In this document: piece after piece, positions 1 to 5,928 of the stretch | How the letters are laid out: every line of letters begins with the position of its first letter | How positions within the stretch are numbered: position 1 is the stretch's first letter | Assembly (NCBI GenBank): GCA_902781565.1 | Contig: CACZJT010000010.1 | Span: forward strand, 1-34,150 | From: an uncultured Ruminococcus sp. | Lineage (GTDB): Bacteria; Bacillota; Clostridia; Oscillospirales; Ruminococcaceae | Direction of reading: 5' to 3' | DNA: 34,150 bases | The notes under the pieces: generated by a model | The model's database searches: none | Seen by the model: the letters and a program-made list of their open reading frames with translations, nothing else | What the model was told of the DNA's origin: nothing | Translations under genes and position numbers: made by a program

Positions 1-50
1 AAGCCCCTTGAACGACTGCCGCGGGTGTCTGATATTTCAGCCACAAATAA

Positions 51-100
51 ATTTTGGCTACGCCAAAATGCCGCGAACTTCGTGCAGGGCTCTGCCCTGC
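51..100. repeat. Cluster of three short palindromes (REP-like)
   Basis: Three stem-loops follow one another downstream of the minus-strand operon. The first has 8-bp arms ATTTTGGC/GCCAAAAT with a 3-nt loop (51-69). The second is CGAA-C-TTCG (74-82). The third has 7-bp arms GCAGGGC/GCCCTGC with a 3-nt loop (84-100). The arrangement resembles repetitive extragenic palindromes. The last hairpin could also help end transcription of the purine operon, although no T-tract follows it on the minus strand. Whether the element recurs elsewhere in the genome cannot be seen from one window. Confidence 0.5.
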
Positions 101-116
101 CAAATTATGATCTGTC

Positions 117-617
117 TTACTGCTCCAGTCCCTTTACCCGTATGTCTCCGTCGCTGTCAAGGAACACCGCTATCGCGTGTCCCGCAAAATAGTCGGGGGA
201 ACATACGATGTATATGGTGACGTCGTTCACTTCCAGCTCGTCGTCAAAATAAATACAGACGCTCTCGACAAAAAGACTGTCGCAGAAACCGTCCTCGTTT
301 AAGGGCAGATATACCTTGTTCCCGTCGTCCAGCAGATAACAGCCCTGCTCACGCTTCGAGACTTTGCCCTGAGCCGCCCAGTCCTCGGCAGTCTCCAGCC
401 AGCCGTCGTCAAGAAGCGCCTGCTCCAGCTTCGCACGCTTCATGTCTACCCGCTGAACTATCCTGTCAATGCAGGGATATATCTTCTCTATGGTGTGGCT
501 GCCCCGCGGCGTTTCTTCGTCCAGTATTATATCGACAGCCGCCGTGCTGCCCCATATATTCGCTTTCGCGGTAAATGCAAAGGGCTCCGTCCCCCTGCTG
601 AAATCCGTTATCGTCAT
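117..617 (-). CDS. Uncharacterised protein with C-terminal F-x-G-H motif (DUF2262-like), paralogue 1
   Basis: A 166-residue soluble acidic protein with no signal peptide or membrane segment. Its last ~35 residues carry CSPDYFAGHAIAVFLD, closely matching CDPDYFGGHRIHIEID at the same place in the upstream gene, so the two are paralogues. The Phe-x-Gly-His pattern reminds me of the DUF2262 group, which has no known function; that match is from memory and tentative. The chosen ATG has AAGGAG 12-13 nt upstream, a slightly long spacing. It is the last gene of the minus-strand purine operon, 26 bp after its paralogue. I cannot assign a function. Its place beside purM probably reflects co-transcription more than a role in purine synthesis. 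Confidence 0.7.
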   Translation of the reverse strand: MTITDFSRGTEPFAFTAKANIWGSTAAVDIILDEETPRGSHTIEKIYPCIDRIVQRVDMKRAKLEQALLDDGWLETAEDWAAQGKVSKREQGCYLLDDGNKVYLPLNEDGFCDSLFVESVCIYFDDELEVNDVTIYIVCSPDYFAGHAIAVFLDSDGDIRVKGLEQ

Positions 618-643
618 GATAGGGTGTTGCTCCTTATATAAAA

Positions 644-1114
644 TTATATCCCCTCACAGCTTATCTCGTTTTCCTCGTCTATCTCGATATGTATGCGGTG
701 TCCGCCGAAATAGTCGGGGTCGCAGTTAAGCTCAAGGTATGCCTGACAGCTTTCAAGGCTGTCCGAAAACTCAAAGCCCAGCGCCGCAGGGTAAAGGGAC
801 TTCACGAACTCCTCGGCTGTGATGTCCTCGAAGTCGTCCTCATCGCCCTCGAATTCCTCGAAAGCCCGGTCGCTCGCCGGCTCGTCAAGATGAGCGTCGT
901 CTATCGTTGACTGCATGATGCGGGCGGCTTCGCTCTCGATGAAGCCGAGCTTTTCGTTTATCGCGGTCATCGCCGCCGCAAGCGTTTCCTCGGTCTTGCC
1001 GAGCTCCTCCTCGAAGGAAACGTCTATAGGTATGGTCTTTGCCCATACCGTTCCTTCGGTGATAAAATCCGTGTAGCGGGTGTCGCCGCGCCTGAAATCG
1101 CTCGGTTTAAGCAT
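644..1114 (-). CDS. Uncharacterised protein with C-terminal F-x-G-H motif (DUF2262-like), paralogue 2
   Basis: A 156-residue acidic protein. An N-terminal segment (DFRRGDTRYTDFITEGTVWAKTIPID) resembles DFSRGTEPFAFTAKANIWGSTAAVD in the next gene when compared piece by piece, and the C-terminal D-Y-F-x-G-H motif is shared. Start choice: an upstream in-frame ATG at 1150 would add 12 Lys/Glu-rich residues, but the internal ATG at 1114 has AAGGAG at 8-nt spacing and the homologous MLKPSDFRRG start, so 1114 is preferred. The middle of the protein is Asp/Glu-rich (EEFEGDEDDFEDITAEEF). It lies 54 bp downstream of purM in the same direction. Function unknown. Confidence 0.7.
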   Translation of the reverse strand: MLKPSDFRRGDTRYTDFITEGTVWAKTIPIDVSFEEELGKTEETLAAAMTAINEKLGFIESEAARIMQSTIDDAHLDEPASDRAFEEFEGDEDDFEDITAEEFVKSLYPAALGFEFSDSLESCQAYLELNCDPDYFGGHRIHIEIDEENEISCEGI

Positions 1115-1168
1115 TTGCGATTCTCCTTTTTCCTTTTCCTTTACTTTCACTTTCCAAACCTGCTGTGC

Positions 1169-2203
1169 TCAGCAGATGATAACTCCCTCGTCGCTCTCGG
1201 TGAGCTCGCCCAGAACGTATGCGGTCTCGCCCGCGGCTGTCAGGGCTTCTATAGCCTTGTCCGCGTCGTTCCTGTCAACAACGACCGCCATTCCGACGCC
1301 CATGTTGAAGGTGTTGAACATATCGCGTTCGGGGATATTGCCCGTCTGCTGTATCACGTCGAAGATGGGCAGTACGCGCACCGCGCTGCGCTCTATCTTA
1401 GCCGAAAGTCCCTTGGGGAGGGAGCGCGGTATGTTCTCGTAGAAGCCGCCGCCCGTGATGTGGGAAATGCTCTTTACCTTTACGGCGTCAAGCAGGCTCA
1501 TGACCGCCTTGACGTAAATGCGGGTAGGCGTCAGAAGCACGCTCCCGAGGGGTGCGCCGAGGTCGGCGTAGTGCCTTGCGAGGTTCTGCTCGTTTATGTT
1601 GAACACCTTGCGCACCAGCGAGAAGCCGTTTGAATGGACGCCGCTCGAAGCAATGGCTATCATGACGTCCCCCGCCTTCTGGGTGTTCGGGTCGAGTATC
1701 TTGTCCTTATCGACTATACCCACCGAGAATCCCGCGAGGTCGTACTCCTCCTCGGGCATGAGCCCGGGGTGCTCGGCGGTCTCGCCGCCGACGAGGGCAC
1801 AGCCTGCCTGAACGCAGCCCTCCGCAACGCCCGAAACTATCTCCGCTATCTTCTCGGGGATATTCTTGCCGCAGGCGATGTAATCGAGGAAGAACTGGGG
1901 CTTCGCGCCGCAGCAGATGATGTCGTTTACGCACATCGCCACGCAGTCGATACCCACCGTGTCATGCTTATCCATGAGGAATGCGAGCTTGATCTTGGTG
2001 CCCACGCCGTCGGTGCCCGAAACGAGTACGGGCTTGGAAATGCCCGTGAGATCGAGCTCATACGCTCCGCCGAAGCCGCCGATGCCGCCAAGCACGCCCG
2101 CCGTCATGGTGCGTGCCACATACTGCTTCATCAGCTCCACCGATCTGTAGCCTGCGGTAACGTCAACGCCCGCTTCCTTGTAGCTGTCGGAAAAACTTTT
2201 CAT
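1169..2203 (-). CDS. purM: Phosphoribosylformylglycinamidine cyclo-ligase (AIR synthetase)
   Basis: Catalyses the ATP-dependent ring closure of FGAM to aminoimidazole ribonucleotide (AIR), the fifth step of de novo purine synthesis, in the cytoplasm. The 344 residues match the usual family length. Visible family signatures are GTDGVGTK at residues 63-70, the C-G-x-x-P-x-x-x-L-D-Y segment, [19 protein letters not shown] and [13 protein letters not shown]. The start has AAAGGAC about 6 nt upstream. AIR, its product, feeds the carboxylation step whose mutase is encoded by purE at the head of the same operon, so the two pur genes bracket three non-purine genes. Confidence 0.97.
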   Translation of the reverse strand: MKSFSDSYKEAGVDVTAGYRSVELMKQYVARTMTAGVLGGIGGFGGAYELDLTGISKPVLVSGTDGVGTKIKLAFLMDKHDTVGIDCVAMCVNDIICCGAKPQFFLDYIACGKNIPEKIAEIVSGVAEGCVQAGCALVGGETAEHPGLMPEEEYDLAGFSVGIVDKDKILDPNTQKAGDVMIAIASSGVHSNGFSLVRKVFNINEQNLARHYADLGAPLGSVLLTPTRIYVKAVMSLLDAVKVKSISHITGGGFYENIPRSLPKGLSAKIERSAVRVLPIFDVIQQTGNIPERDMFNTFNMGVGMAVVVDRNDADKAIEALTAAGETAYVLGELTESDEGVIIC

Positions 2204-2223
2204 ATCTATGTCCTTTCGCCCCG

Positions 2224-2712
2224 TTAAGGGGTAATATATTTATCGAAGTAAAACTCCGCGAACTCCCGCTCTATGCCGCCGCAGAAGCCCTCCGCGTTAT
2301 CGGAATAAAACAGCTCGTATTTCGCGTTTATCTTCACCGAATCGTTGAAGAAATGCCCGCCTTCGCCGTTCAGATACCACTCGAAATGCTTTTTGTATGT
2401 ATCCTCTATCCCGGGGACGGTGTGCCTGCCGTACTTATCCGCGAGGGTCAGCCATGTTCCGCGGTCCTTCGCATAGCACATTCCCGCGATGAGCTCTCCG
2501 CAGCCGGGGACTTCGCCGCCCCTCGGATAGACCCACCACGCCGCGAGCTCTCTTCCGCTCACCATACGTTTTGACGGCTCGAACTTGTAGCTCTCGATAC
2601 GAAGCCTGCCGCTGTCCTTATCGGTGACAACGAGGAATATGACCTCGCCCGCGTTTAAGTGCCGCATTATCCCCGTGGGGGTGCAGCCCTTGCTTTTCTT
2701 AAATACGCTCAA
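2224..2712 (-). CDS. Uncharacterised protein, paralogue of the upstream gene
   Basis: A 162-residue soluble protein I do not recognise. It is related to the gene just upstream: both have an N-terminal 'x-H-L-x-x-x-x-I-F-x-V' segment ([14 protein letters not shown] versus LWHLRNKSIIFRVC), an '[16 protein letters not shown]' strand, and a shared C-terminus ([21 protein letters not shown] versus YRSDNASRFGKGIEQEFAAYWF, gapped). The best start is TTG at 2712: it has AAGGAAG 9 nt upstream, lies 6 nt after the previous stop, and the nearest ATG is out of frame. The tight spacing suggests translational coupling. It ends 20 bp before purM. Confidence 0.7.
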   Translation of the reverse strand: MSVFKKSKGCTPTGIMRHLNAGEVIFLVVTDKDSGRLRIESYKFEPSKRMVSGRELAAWWVYPRGGEVPGCGELIAGMCYAKDRGTWLTLADKYGRHTVPGIEDTYKKHFEWYLNGEGGHFFNDSVKINAKYELFYSDNAEGFCGGIEREFAEFYFDKYITP

Positions 2713-2718
2713 GGCATA

Positions 2719-3222
2719 TCACTTCCTTTGTCTGCCGATCACCACGCCGAACCAGTATGCCGCGAACTCCTGCTCTATGCCCTTGCCGAAGCGTGAAGCG
2801 TTGTCCGAACGGTAGAAGAAATACTCGCTGCCCTCGGGGTGCTCCTTTTCGAGCTCATCGCCCAGAATATAGTCGAATATGAGCCTTAGCTCATTGCCGG
2901 GCACGATGCCCGCAGAGGTATAGCCATCGGCTATGAGCGCCATAAGCTCCTCGAAGGAAGCTGCCTCGGATTCGGCAGATCGTGTGAAGTTTTCCGAGAT
3001 ACGCTCCGAATGGTATGCTGCCCACATGAACAGCCTGTCGCGCCCGTTTCGCTTGAAGAGCCTGTAGCTCCTGATGCTGTATCTTCCGTCCGCGCCGTTT
3101 TTGCAGACGCGGAAAATAATGCTCTTGTTTCGCAGATGCCACAGCAGCTTTGCGGAAGTGATCTTATCCATGCGCACAAAGCCGGTGTCCTTGCCCTCTG
3201 CTTTTCCGCCTGTTTTTATCAT
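2719..3222 (-). CDS. Uncharacterised protein, paralogue of the downstream gene
   Basis: A 167-residue protein with no signal sequence or membrane span. Aromatic-rich strands and a conserved C-terminus containing SDN-x(5)-G-x-G-I-E-x-E-F-A are shared with the following gene, so this is a local duplication. The first 17 residues (MIKTGGKAEGKDTGF) have no counterpart in the paralogue, and the internal Met at 3171 is an alternative start, though without a clear ribosome binding site. The ATG at 3222 lies 10 nt after the phosphatase stop and has only a weak TAGGTAA upstream. Function unknown; it is in the purE-purM operon. Confidence 0.7.
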   Translation of the reverse strand: MIKTGGKAEGKDTGFVRMDKITSAKLLWHLRNKSIIFRVCKNGADGRYSIRSYRLFKRNGRDRLFMWAAYHSERISENFTRSAESEAASFEELMALIADGYTSAGIVPGNELRLIFDYILGDELEKEHPEGSEYFFYRSDNASRFGKGIEQEFAAYWFGVVIGRQRK

Positions 3223-3232
3223 GATGCTTTAC

Positions 3233-3892
3233 CTATCTGCCGAGTATCATATCCGCGCACTCCGCGGGGGTCGCCGCCGTGAAGTCCGCACGGTGTTCAC
3301 GCGCTTCTTCGGCACTGCCGTAGCCCCAGAGGGCGTACATACAGTCGAGCCCCGTCTGCCTTGCGCCGATAACGTCATGCATACGGTCGCCGATCATCAG
3401 CACCTCCGAGCGGTCGGTGACGCCCATTCGCCCGAGGACTGTTTCTATGACCTCACGCTTCTCGTTGCGCTCTCCGTCGCTGCCGTCAATGACCGCACCG
3501 CCCACGGTCTCGAAATACTGCGACAGCCCGAACTTGTCGAGTATCCTCACCGCGAACACCTCGGGCTTGCTGGTGGCAACAGCCATACGCCTGCCCGCCG
3601 CCCTGAGCCGCTCCAGCATTTCGGGAACGCCCTCATAGGGGCGGTTCTCGAAAAGCCCCTTGTTGGCGTAGCGGACGCGGTATATCCTCACCGCCTCGAC
3701 CGCCTGCTCATGCGTCATGCCGCAGAAAGTCTCGAAGGACTCAAAGAGCGGGGGACCCACGAAGCGCATCATCTGCGGCGGGTCGTCAAAACCCATCTCC
3801 CGCAGAGCGTACCGAACGCAGGCTAAAATGCCCTCTGCCGAATCGGTAAGCGTTCCGTCGAGATCGAAAAGGATCGTGCCGTATTTCTTCAT
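3233..3892 (-). CDS. HAD-superfamily phosphatase, phosphoglycolate-phosphatase-like
   Basis: A 219-residue haloacid-dehalogenase-type hydrolase. Motif I is FDLDGTLTD with nucleophile Asp10 and Asp12. A helical cap follows (residues ~15-85), then motif II in VATSKP, motif III Lys in the following stretch, and motif IV MIGDRMHDVIGA near residue 168. This layout fits the Gph/PpaX/YjjG-type subfamily that dephosphorylates small phosphates such as phosphoglycolate, pyrophosphate or nucleotides; the substrate cannot be read from sequence. The ATG overlaps the purE stop by one base (TGATG), typical of translational coupling; a GTG three bases upstream would also be possible. Its place behind purE would fit a nucleotide or phosphate-recycling role, but that is only inference. 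Confidence 0.88.
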   Translation of the reverse strand: MKKYGTILFDLDGTLTDSAEGILACVRYALREMGFDDPPQMMRFVGPPLFESFETFCGMTHEQAVEAVRIYRVRYANKGLFENRPYEGVPEMLERLRAAGRRMAVATSKPEVFAVRILDKFGLSQYFETVGGAVIDGSDGERNEKREVIETVLGRMGVTDRSEVLMIGDRMHDVIGARQTGLDCMYALWGYGSAEEAREHRADFTAATPAECADMILGR

Positions 3893-4386
3893 CACAGTGC
3901 CGCTATCTGCTCCTGCAAAGCCTTGTCCTTGGCGATAACGCCGTCTATCATGGACTGCTTTGCGGCTTCGAGCTTTTCGGCAAGTGCGTCATCGGAAAGC
4001 GCTAACATCTGTATCGCCAGCAGAGCCGCGTTCTTTGCACCGTTCACCGCAACGGTAGCCACGGGTATGCCCGAGGGCATCTGAACGGTGGCGAGCAGGG
4101 CGTCGAGCCCCTCGAACGTTGACTTTATCGGGATGCCGATGACCGGCAGGGTGGTGTTACCCGCGATGACTCCCGCAAGGTGAGCCGCCATTCCCGCCGC
4201 GCAGATGATGACGCCGAAGCCCTCTGTCTTTGCGCTCTTTGCGAACTCCGCCGCAAGAGCGGGCGTCCTGTGAGCGCTCATTACCCTGCACTCAAAGGGC
4301 ACGCCGTAGGCTTTAAGCTCGGCGAGAGCGTTTTTAACAACGGGAAAATCGCTGTCACTGCCCATGATGACCGCAACTTTTTTCAT
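3892..4386 (-). CDS. purE: N5-carboxyaminoimidazole ribonucleotide mutase
   Basis: Converts N5-CAIR to CAIR in de novo purine synthesis. The 164-residue length is typical of class I PurE. Family signatures are MGSDSD at residues 9-14, MSAHRTP, CAAGMAAHLAG (many relatives have Pro where this has Ala), PVIGIPI, the LLATVQMPSGIPVATVAV segment and NGAKNAALLA. No PurK is seen next to it. The ATG follows a strong GGAGGT at about 7 nt. It is the first gene of the minus-strand operon and sits behind a long leader with a terminator hairpin, so its expression is probably controlled by attenuation. Confidence 0.96.
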   Translation of the reverse strand: MKKVAVIMGSDSDFPVVKNALAELKAYGVPFECRVMSAHRTPALAAEFAKSAKTEGFGVIICAAGMAAHLAGVIAGNTTLPVIGIPIKSTFEGLDALLATVQMPSGIPVATVAVNGAKNAALLAIQMLALSDDALAEKLEAAKQSMIDGVIAKDKALQEQIAAL

Positions 4387-4410
4387 ATCTCATACCTCCG
4401 TTTTTCGGTC

Positions 4411-4448
4411 AAAAAATGAGCGGCAGCCCGAAAAAGGACAGACTGCCG
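4411..4448 (-). terminator. Attenuator-like intrinsic terminator in the purE leader
   Basis: Read on the minus strand, CGGCAGTCTG and CGGGCTGCCG form a 10-bp stem (two G-T pairs) around an 8-nt loop. Six consecutive T residues follow three bases (CTC) after the stem. It lies inside the 5' leader, 25 nt before the purE start codon and upstream of its ribosome binding site. In that position it would stop transcription before the operon unless an alternative fold forms, which is the classic attenuator layout. Confidence 0.7.
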
Positions 4449-4585
4449 TCGTTTGTTCAAGACTCGGGGGACGAAAAACAAAGGGTGCTCCCGCGCTGTG
4501 CGGAAGGATCCTTGCTCTCGTATGAAAAGTAACGCCCGGATAACAACAGCACAGACCGTTCACCCCTCAAAATAAAGAGTCCCAT
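4449..4585 (-). promoter_or_regulatory. Structured 5' leader of the pur operon (candidate riboswitch, class unknown)
   Basis: The transcript leader has nested pairings ahead of the attenuator. An outer 8-bp stem GAGGGGTG/CACCCTTT pairs 4561-4568 with 4480-4487. Inside it CTGTGC/GCACAG pairs 4549-4554 with 4496-4501, enclosing a ~47-nt segment. The expected conserved cores of purine, ZTP (pfl) or PRPP (ykkC-type) riboswitches are not visible, so I do not name a class. The layout, aptamer-sized fold then terminator then start codon of a purine gene, is the reason for the call. Confidence 0.45.
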
Positions 4586-4591
4586 ACTATT

Positions 4592-4620
4592 ATTATAAAA
4601 CATTTTCGCCCGAAATTCAA
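4592..4620 (-). promoter_or_regulatory. Sigma-A promoter of the pur operon
   Basis: On the minus strand TTGAAT (4620-4615) is separated by exactly 17 bp from TATAAT (4597-4592). Transcription would begin near 4585, giving a leader of about 200 nt before purE. The -35 overlaps the end of the second-frame reading of the small gene upstream. Confidence 0.8.
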
Positions 4621-4641
4621 CCGAATGAGGTATAAAAATCA

Positions 4642-4860
4642 TCAGTAAAATCCACGGTCTTTTTGTGAGGTTTGCATAAATATCCCATCTCGGCAGCGGT
4701 ATTCGGCAGAACATCGGCTCCCGCTTGCCGCGGAAGCGCAGATATCCGCGAAGGCGGCGCGTTCGTCGGGGGAAAATGCGCGGAGCGCATCGCCCGCGCC
4801 CTCGGCTCTCGTGAGAGCGTGGGGCAGGTCGCGGCGCAGAAAACCATCGTATTTCGGCAT
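4642..4860 (-). CDS. Small protein of unknown function, possibly frameshifted
   Basis: The ATG at 4860 follows a very strong TTGGAGGTGAT ribosome binding site. The first ~47 residues (MPKYDGFLRRDLPHALTRAE...) look like a real, charged helical protein. The frame then runs into a Cys/Arg-rich, unlikely tail and stops at 4642. The +1 frame over the same tail reads NTAAEMGYLCKPHKKTVDF and stops at 4617, which looks more protein-like. The simplest reading is a ~80-residue protein with one extra base near 4700-4730, either a real frameshift or a sequence error. I do not recognise the family. It lies between the divergent ksgA promoter and the pur promoter. Confidence 0.5.
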   Translation of the reverse strand: MPKYDGFLRRDLPHALTRAEGAGDALRAFSPDERAAFADICASAASGSRCSAEYRCRDGIFMQTSQKDRGFY

Positions 4861-4916
4861 GATATCACCTCCAATTATATTTTTGTACAATCTCGGGAAA
4901 ATATTCACTCGGTGTA

Positions 4917-4945
4917 TTGACTTTTTTAGGGATAAGTGTTAAAAT
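4917..4945 (+). promoter_or_regulatory. Sigma-A promoter of ksgA
   Basis: TTGACT (4917-4922), a 17-bp spacer and TAAAAT (4940-4945) form a near-consensus promoter. The predicted transcript begins near 4952. This rules out starting ksgA at the in-frame ATG at 4917, which lies in the -35 box, and supports the ATG at 4983. Confidence 0.8.
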
Positions 4946-4982
4946 GAAATATGTTGCATTCCGAAGAAAGGGGGTATCCCGA

Positions 4983-5846
4983 ATGGAGGGACTTTACGAG
5001 CCCGCGAGGATACGGGAGATACTTGACAGGCACGGCTTTTCGTTCTCGAAAAAGCTGGGGCAGAATTTCCTCACGAACCCCACGGTCTGCCCGCGCATAG
5101 CAGAAATGGGCGGCGCTGCGGAGGGCGTGGGGGTCATAGAGGTCGGGACGGGCATAGGCGTCCTCACCCACGAGCTTGCGAAGCGTGCGGAAAAGGTCTG
5201 CGCGGTGGAGCTCGACAAGCGGCTGCTGCCCGTGCTCTCCGAAACGCTTGCGGAGCATGGCAATGTGAAAATATTCAACGACGATATCTTAAAGATAGAC
5301 CTGCGTGAGCTGATAGATAGGGAGCTTTCGGGGCTCGATGTCGTGGTCTGCGCGAACCTGCCCTACTACATCACCTCTCCCGTCATAATGCGGCTATTGG
5401 AGGAGCGCCTGCCTATAAGCTCCGTCACCGTCATGGTGCAGAAAGAAGCGGGAGCGCGGCTCTGCGCACCCGTGGGCACGAGGGAGTGCGGGGCTGTGAC
5501 ATACGCGGTCAGGTACTTCTCCGAGCCACAAAAGCTCTTCGACGTTTCCCGGGGAAGCTTCATGCCGCCCCCGAACGTTGACAGCTGCGTGATAAAGATG
5601 GTATTAAAAAATGAAACTCTTTTCCCGCCTTGCAGCGAGGAGGAGAAAGCCTTCTTCCGCACCGTTAAGGCGGCGTTCTCCCAGCGGAGAAAGACCCTCG
5701 TGAACTCGGTGTCCTCTGCCCTCGGCGTTGATAAGGCGGAGGTGACGGCAGCTGCCGAGCGTACGGGACTGTCCCCGACCGTCCGTCCCGAGGCGCTTTC
5801 ACTCACGCAAATGGCTGAGTTTTCGGGAGAGCTCATGCGGCGGTGA
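4983..5846 (+). CDS. ksgA: 16S rRNA (adenine(1518)-N(6)/adenine(1519)-N(6))-dimethyltransferase
   Basis: Dimethylates two adjacent adenines in the 3'-terminal helix 45 of 16S rRNA during 30S subunit assembly, using S-adenosylmethionine. The 287 residues fit the family. The N-terminal KKLGQNFLTN signature is at residues 23-32. SAM motif I is VIEVGTGIGVL (residues 51-61), with Thr where most relatives have Pro in G-P-G. The catalytic NLPYYI motif is at 125-130, followed by the MVQKE and FxPPPNVDS segments and the C-terminal helical domain with FSQRRKTL. The start at 4983 has an AAAGGGGGT ribosome binding site. It is transcribed from its own promoter and ends ~80 bp before spoIIE. Confidence 0.96.
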   Translation: MEGLYEPARIREILDRHGFSFSKKLGQNFLTNPTVCPRIAEMGGAAEGVGVIEVGTGIGVLTHELAKRAEKVCAVELDKRLLPVLSETLAEHGNVKIFNDDILKIDLRELIDRELSGLDVVVCANLPYYITSPVIMRLLEERLPISSVTVMVQKEAGARLCAPVGTRECGAVTYAVRYFSEPQKLFDVSRGSFMPPPNVDSCVIKMVLKNETLFPPCSEEEKAFFRTVKAAFSQRRKTLVNSVSSALGVDKAEVTAAAERTGLSPTVRPEALSLTQMAEFSGELMRR

Positions 5847-5855
5847 TATCCCCGA

Positions 5856-5890
5856 TTCCGACAAATTCCGCGCTCACTTCGTGGTATAAT
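5856..5890 (+). promoter_or_regulatory. spoIIE promoter region with Spo0A-like box
   Basis: TATAAT at 5885-5890 lies 39 bp before the spoIIE start. No good -35 hexamer stands 17 bp upstream. On the minus strand 5865-5856 reads TTTGTCGGAA, matching 9 of 10 positions of the Spo0A box TTTGTCRAAA, just at or above the -35 position. In Bacillus subtilis spoIIE is activated by Spo0A-P binding near an atypical -35, so a poor -35 with a 0A box is what would be expected. Confidence 0.6.
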
Positions 5891-5928
5891 CCAATTACTG
5901 ATTTGTAATTGAAGGAAGTGCATGAGTT

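Noticed and set aside
4482..4495. Plus-strand AGGGTGCTCCCGCG resembles the T-box core AGGGTGGNACCGCG
   Set aside because: It lies inside the minus-strand purE leader, has no Stem I or specifier region upstream, no terminator after it, and no aminoacyl-tRNA or amino-acid gene downstream on the plus strand. The match comes from the leader stems.
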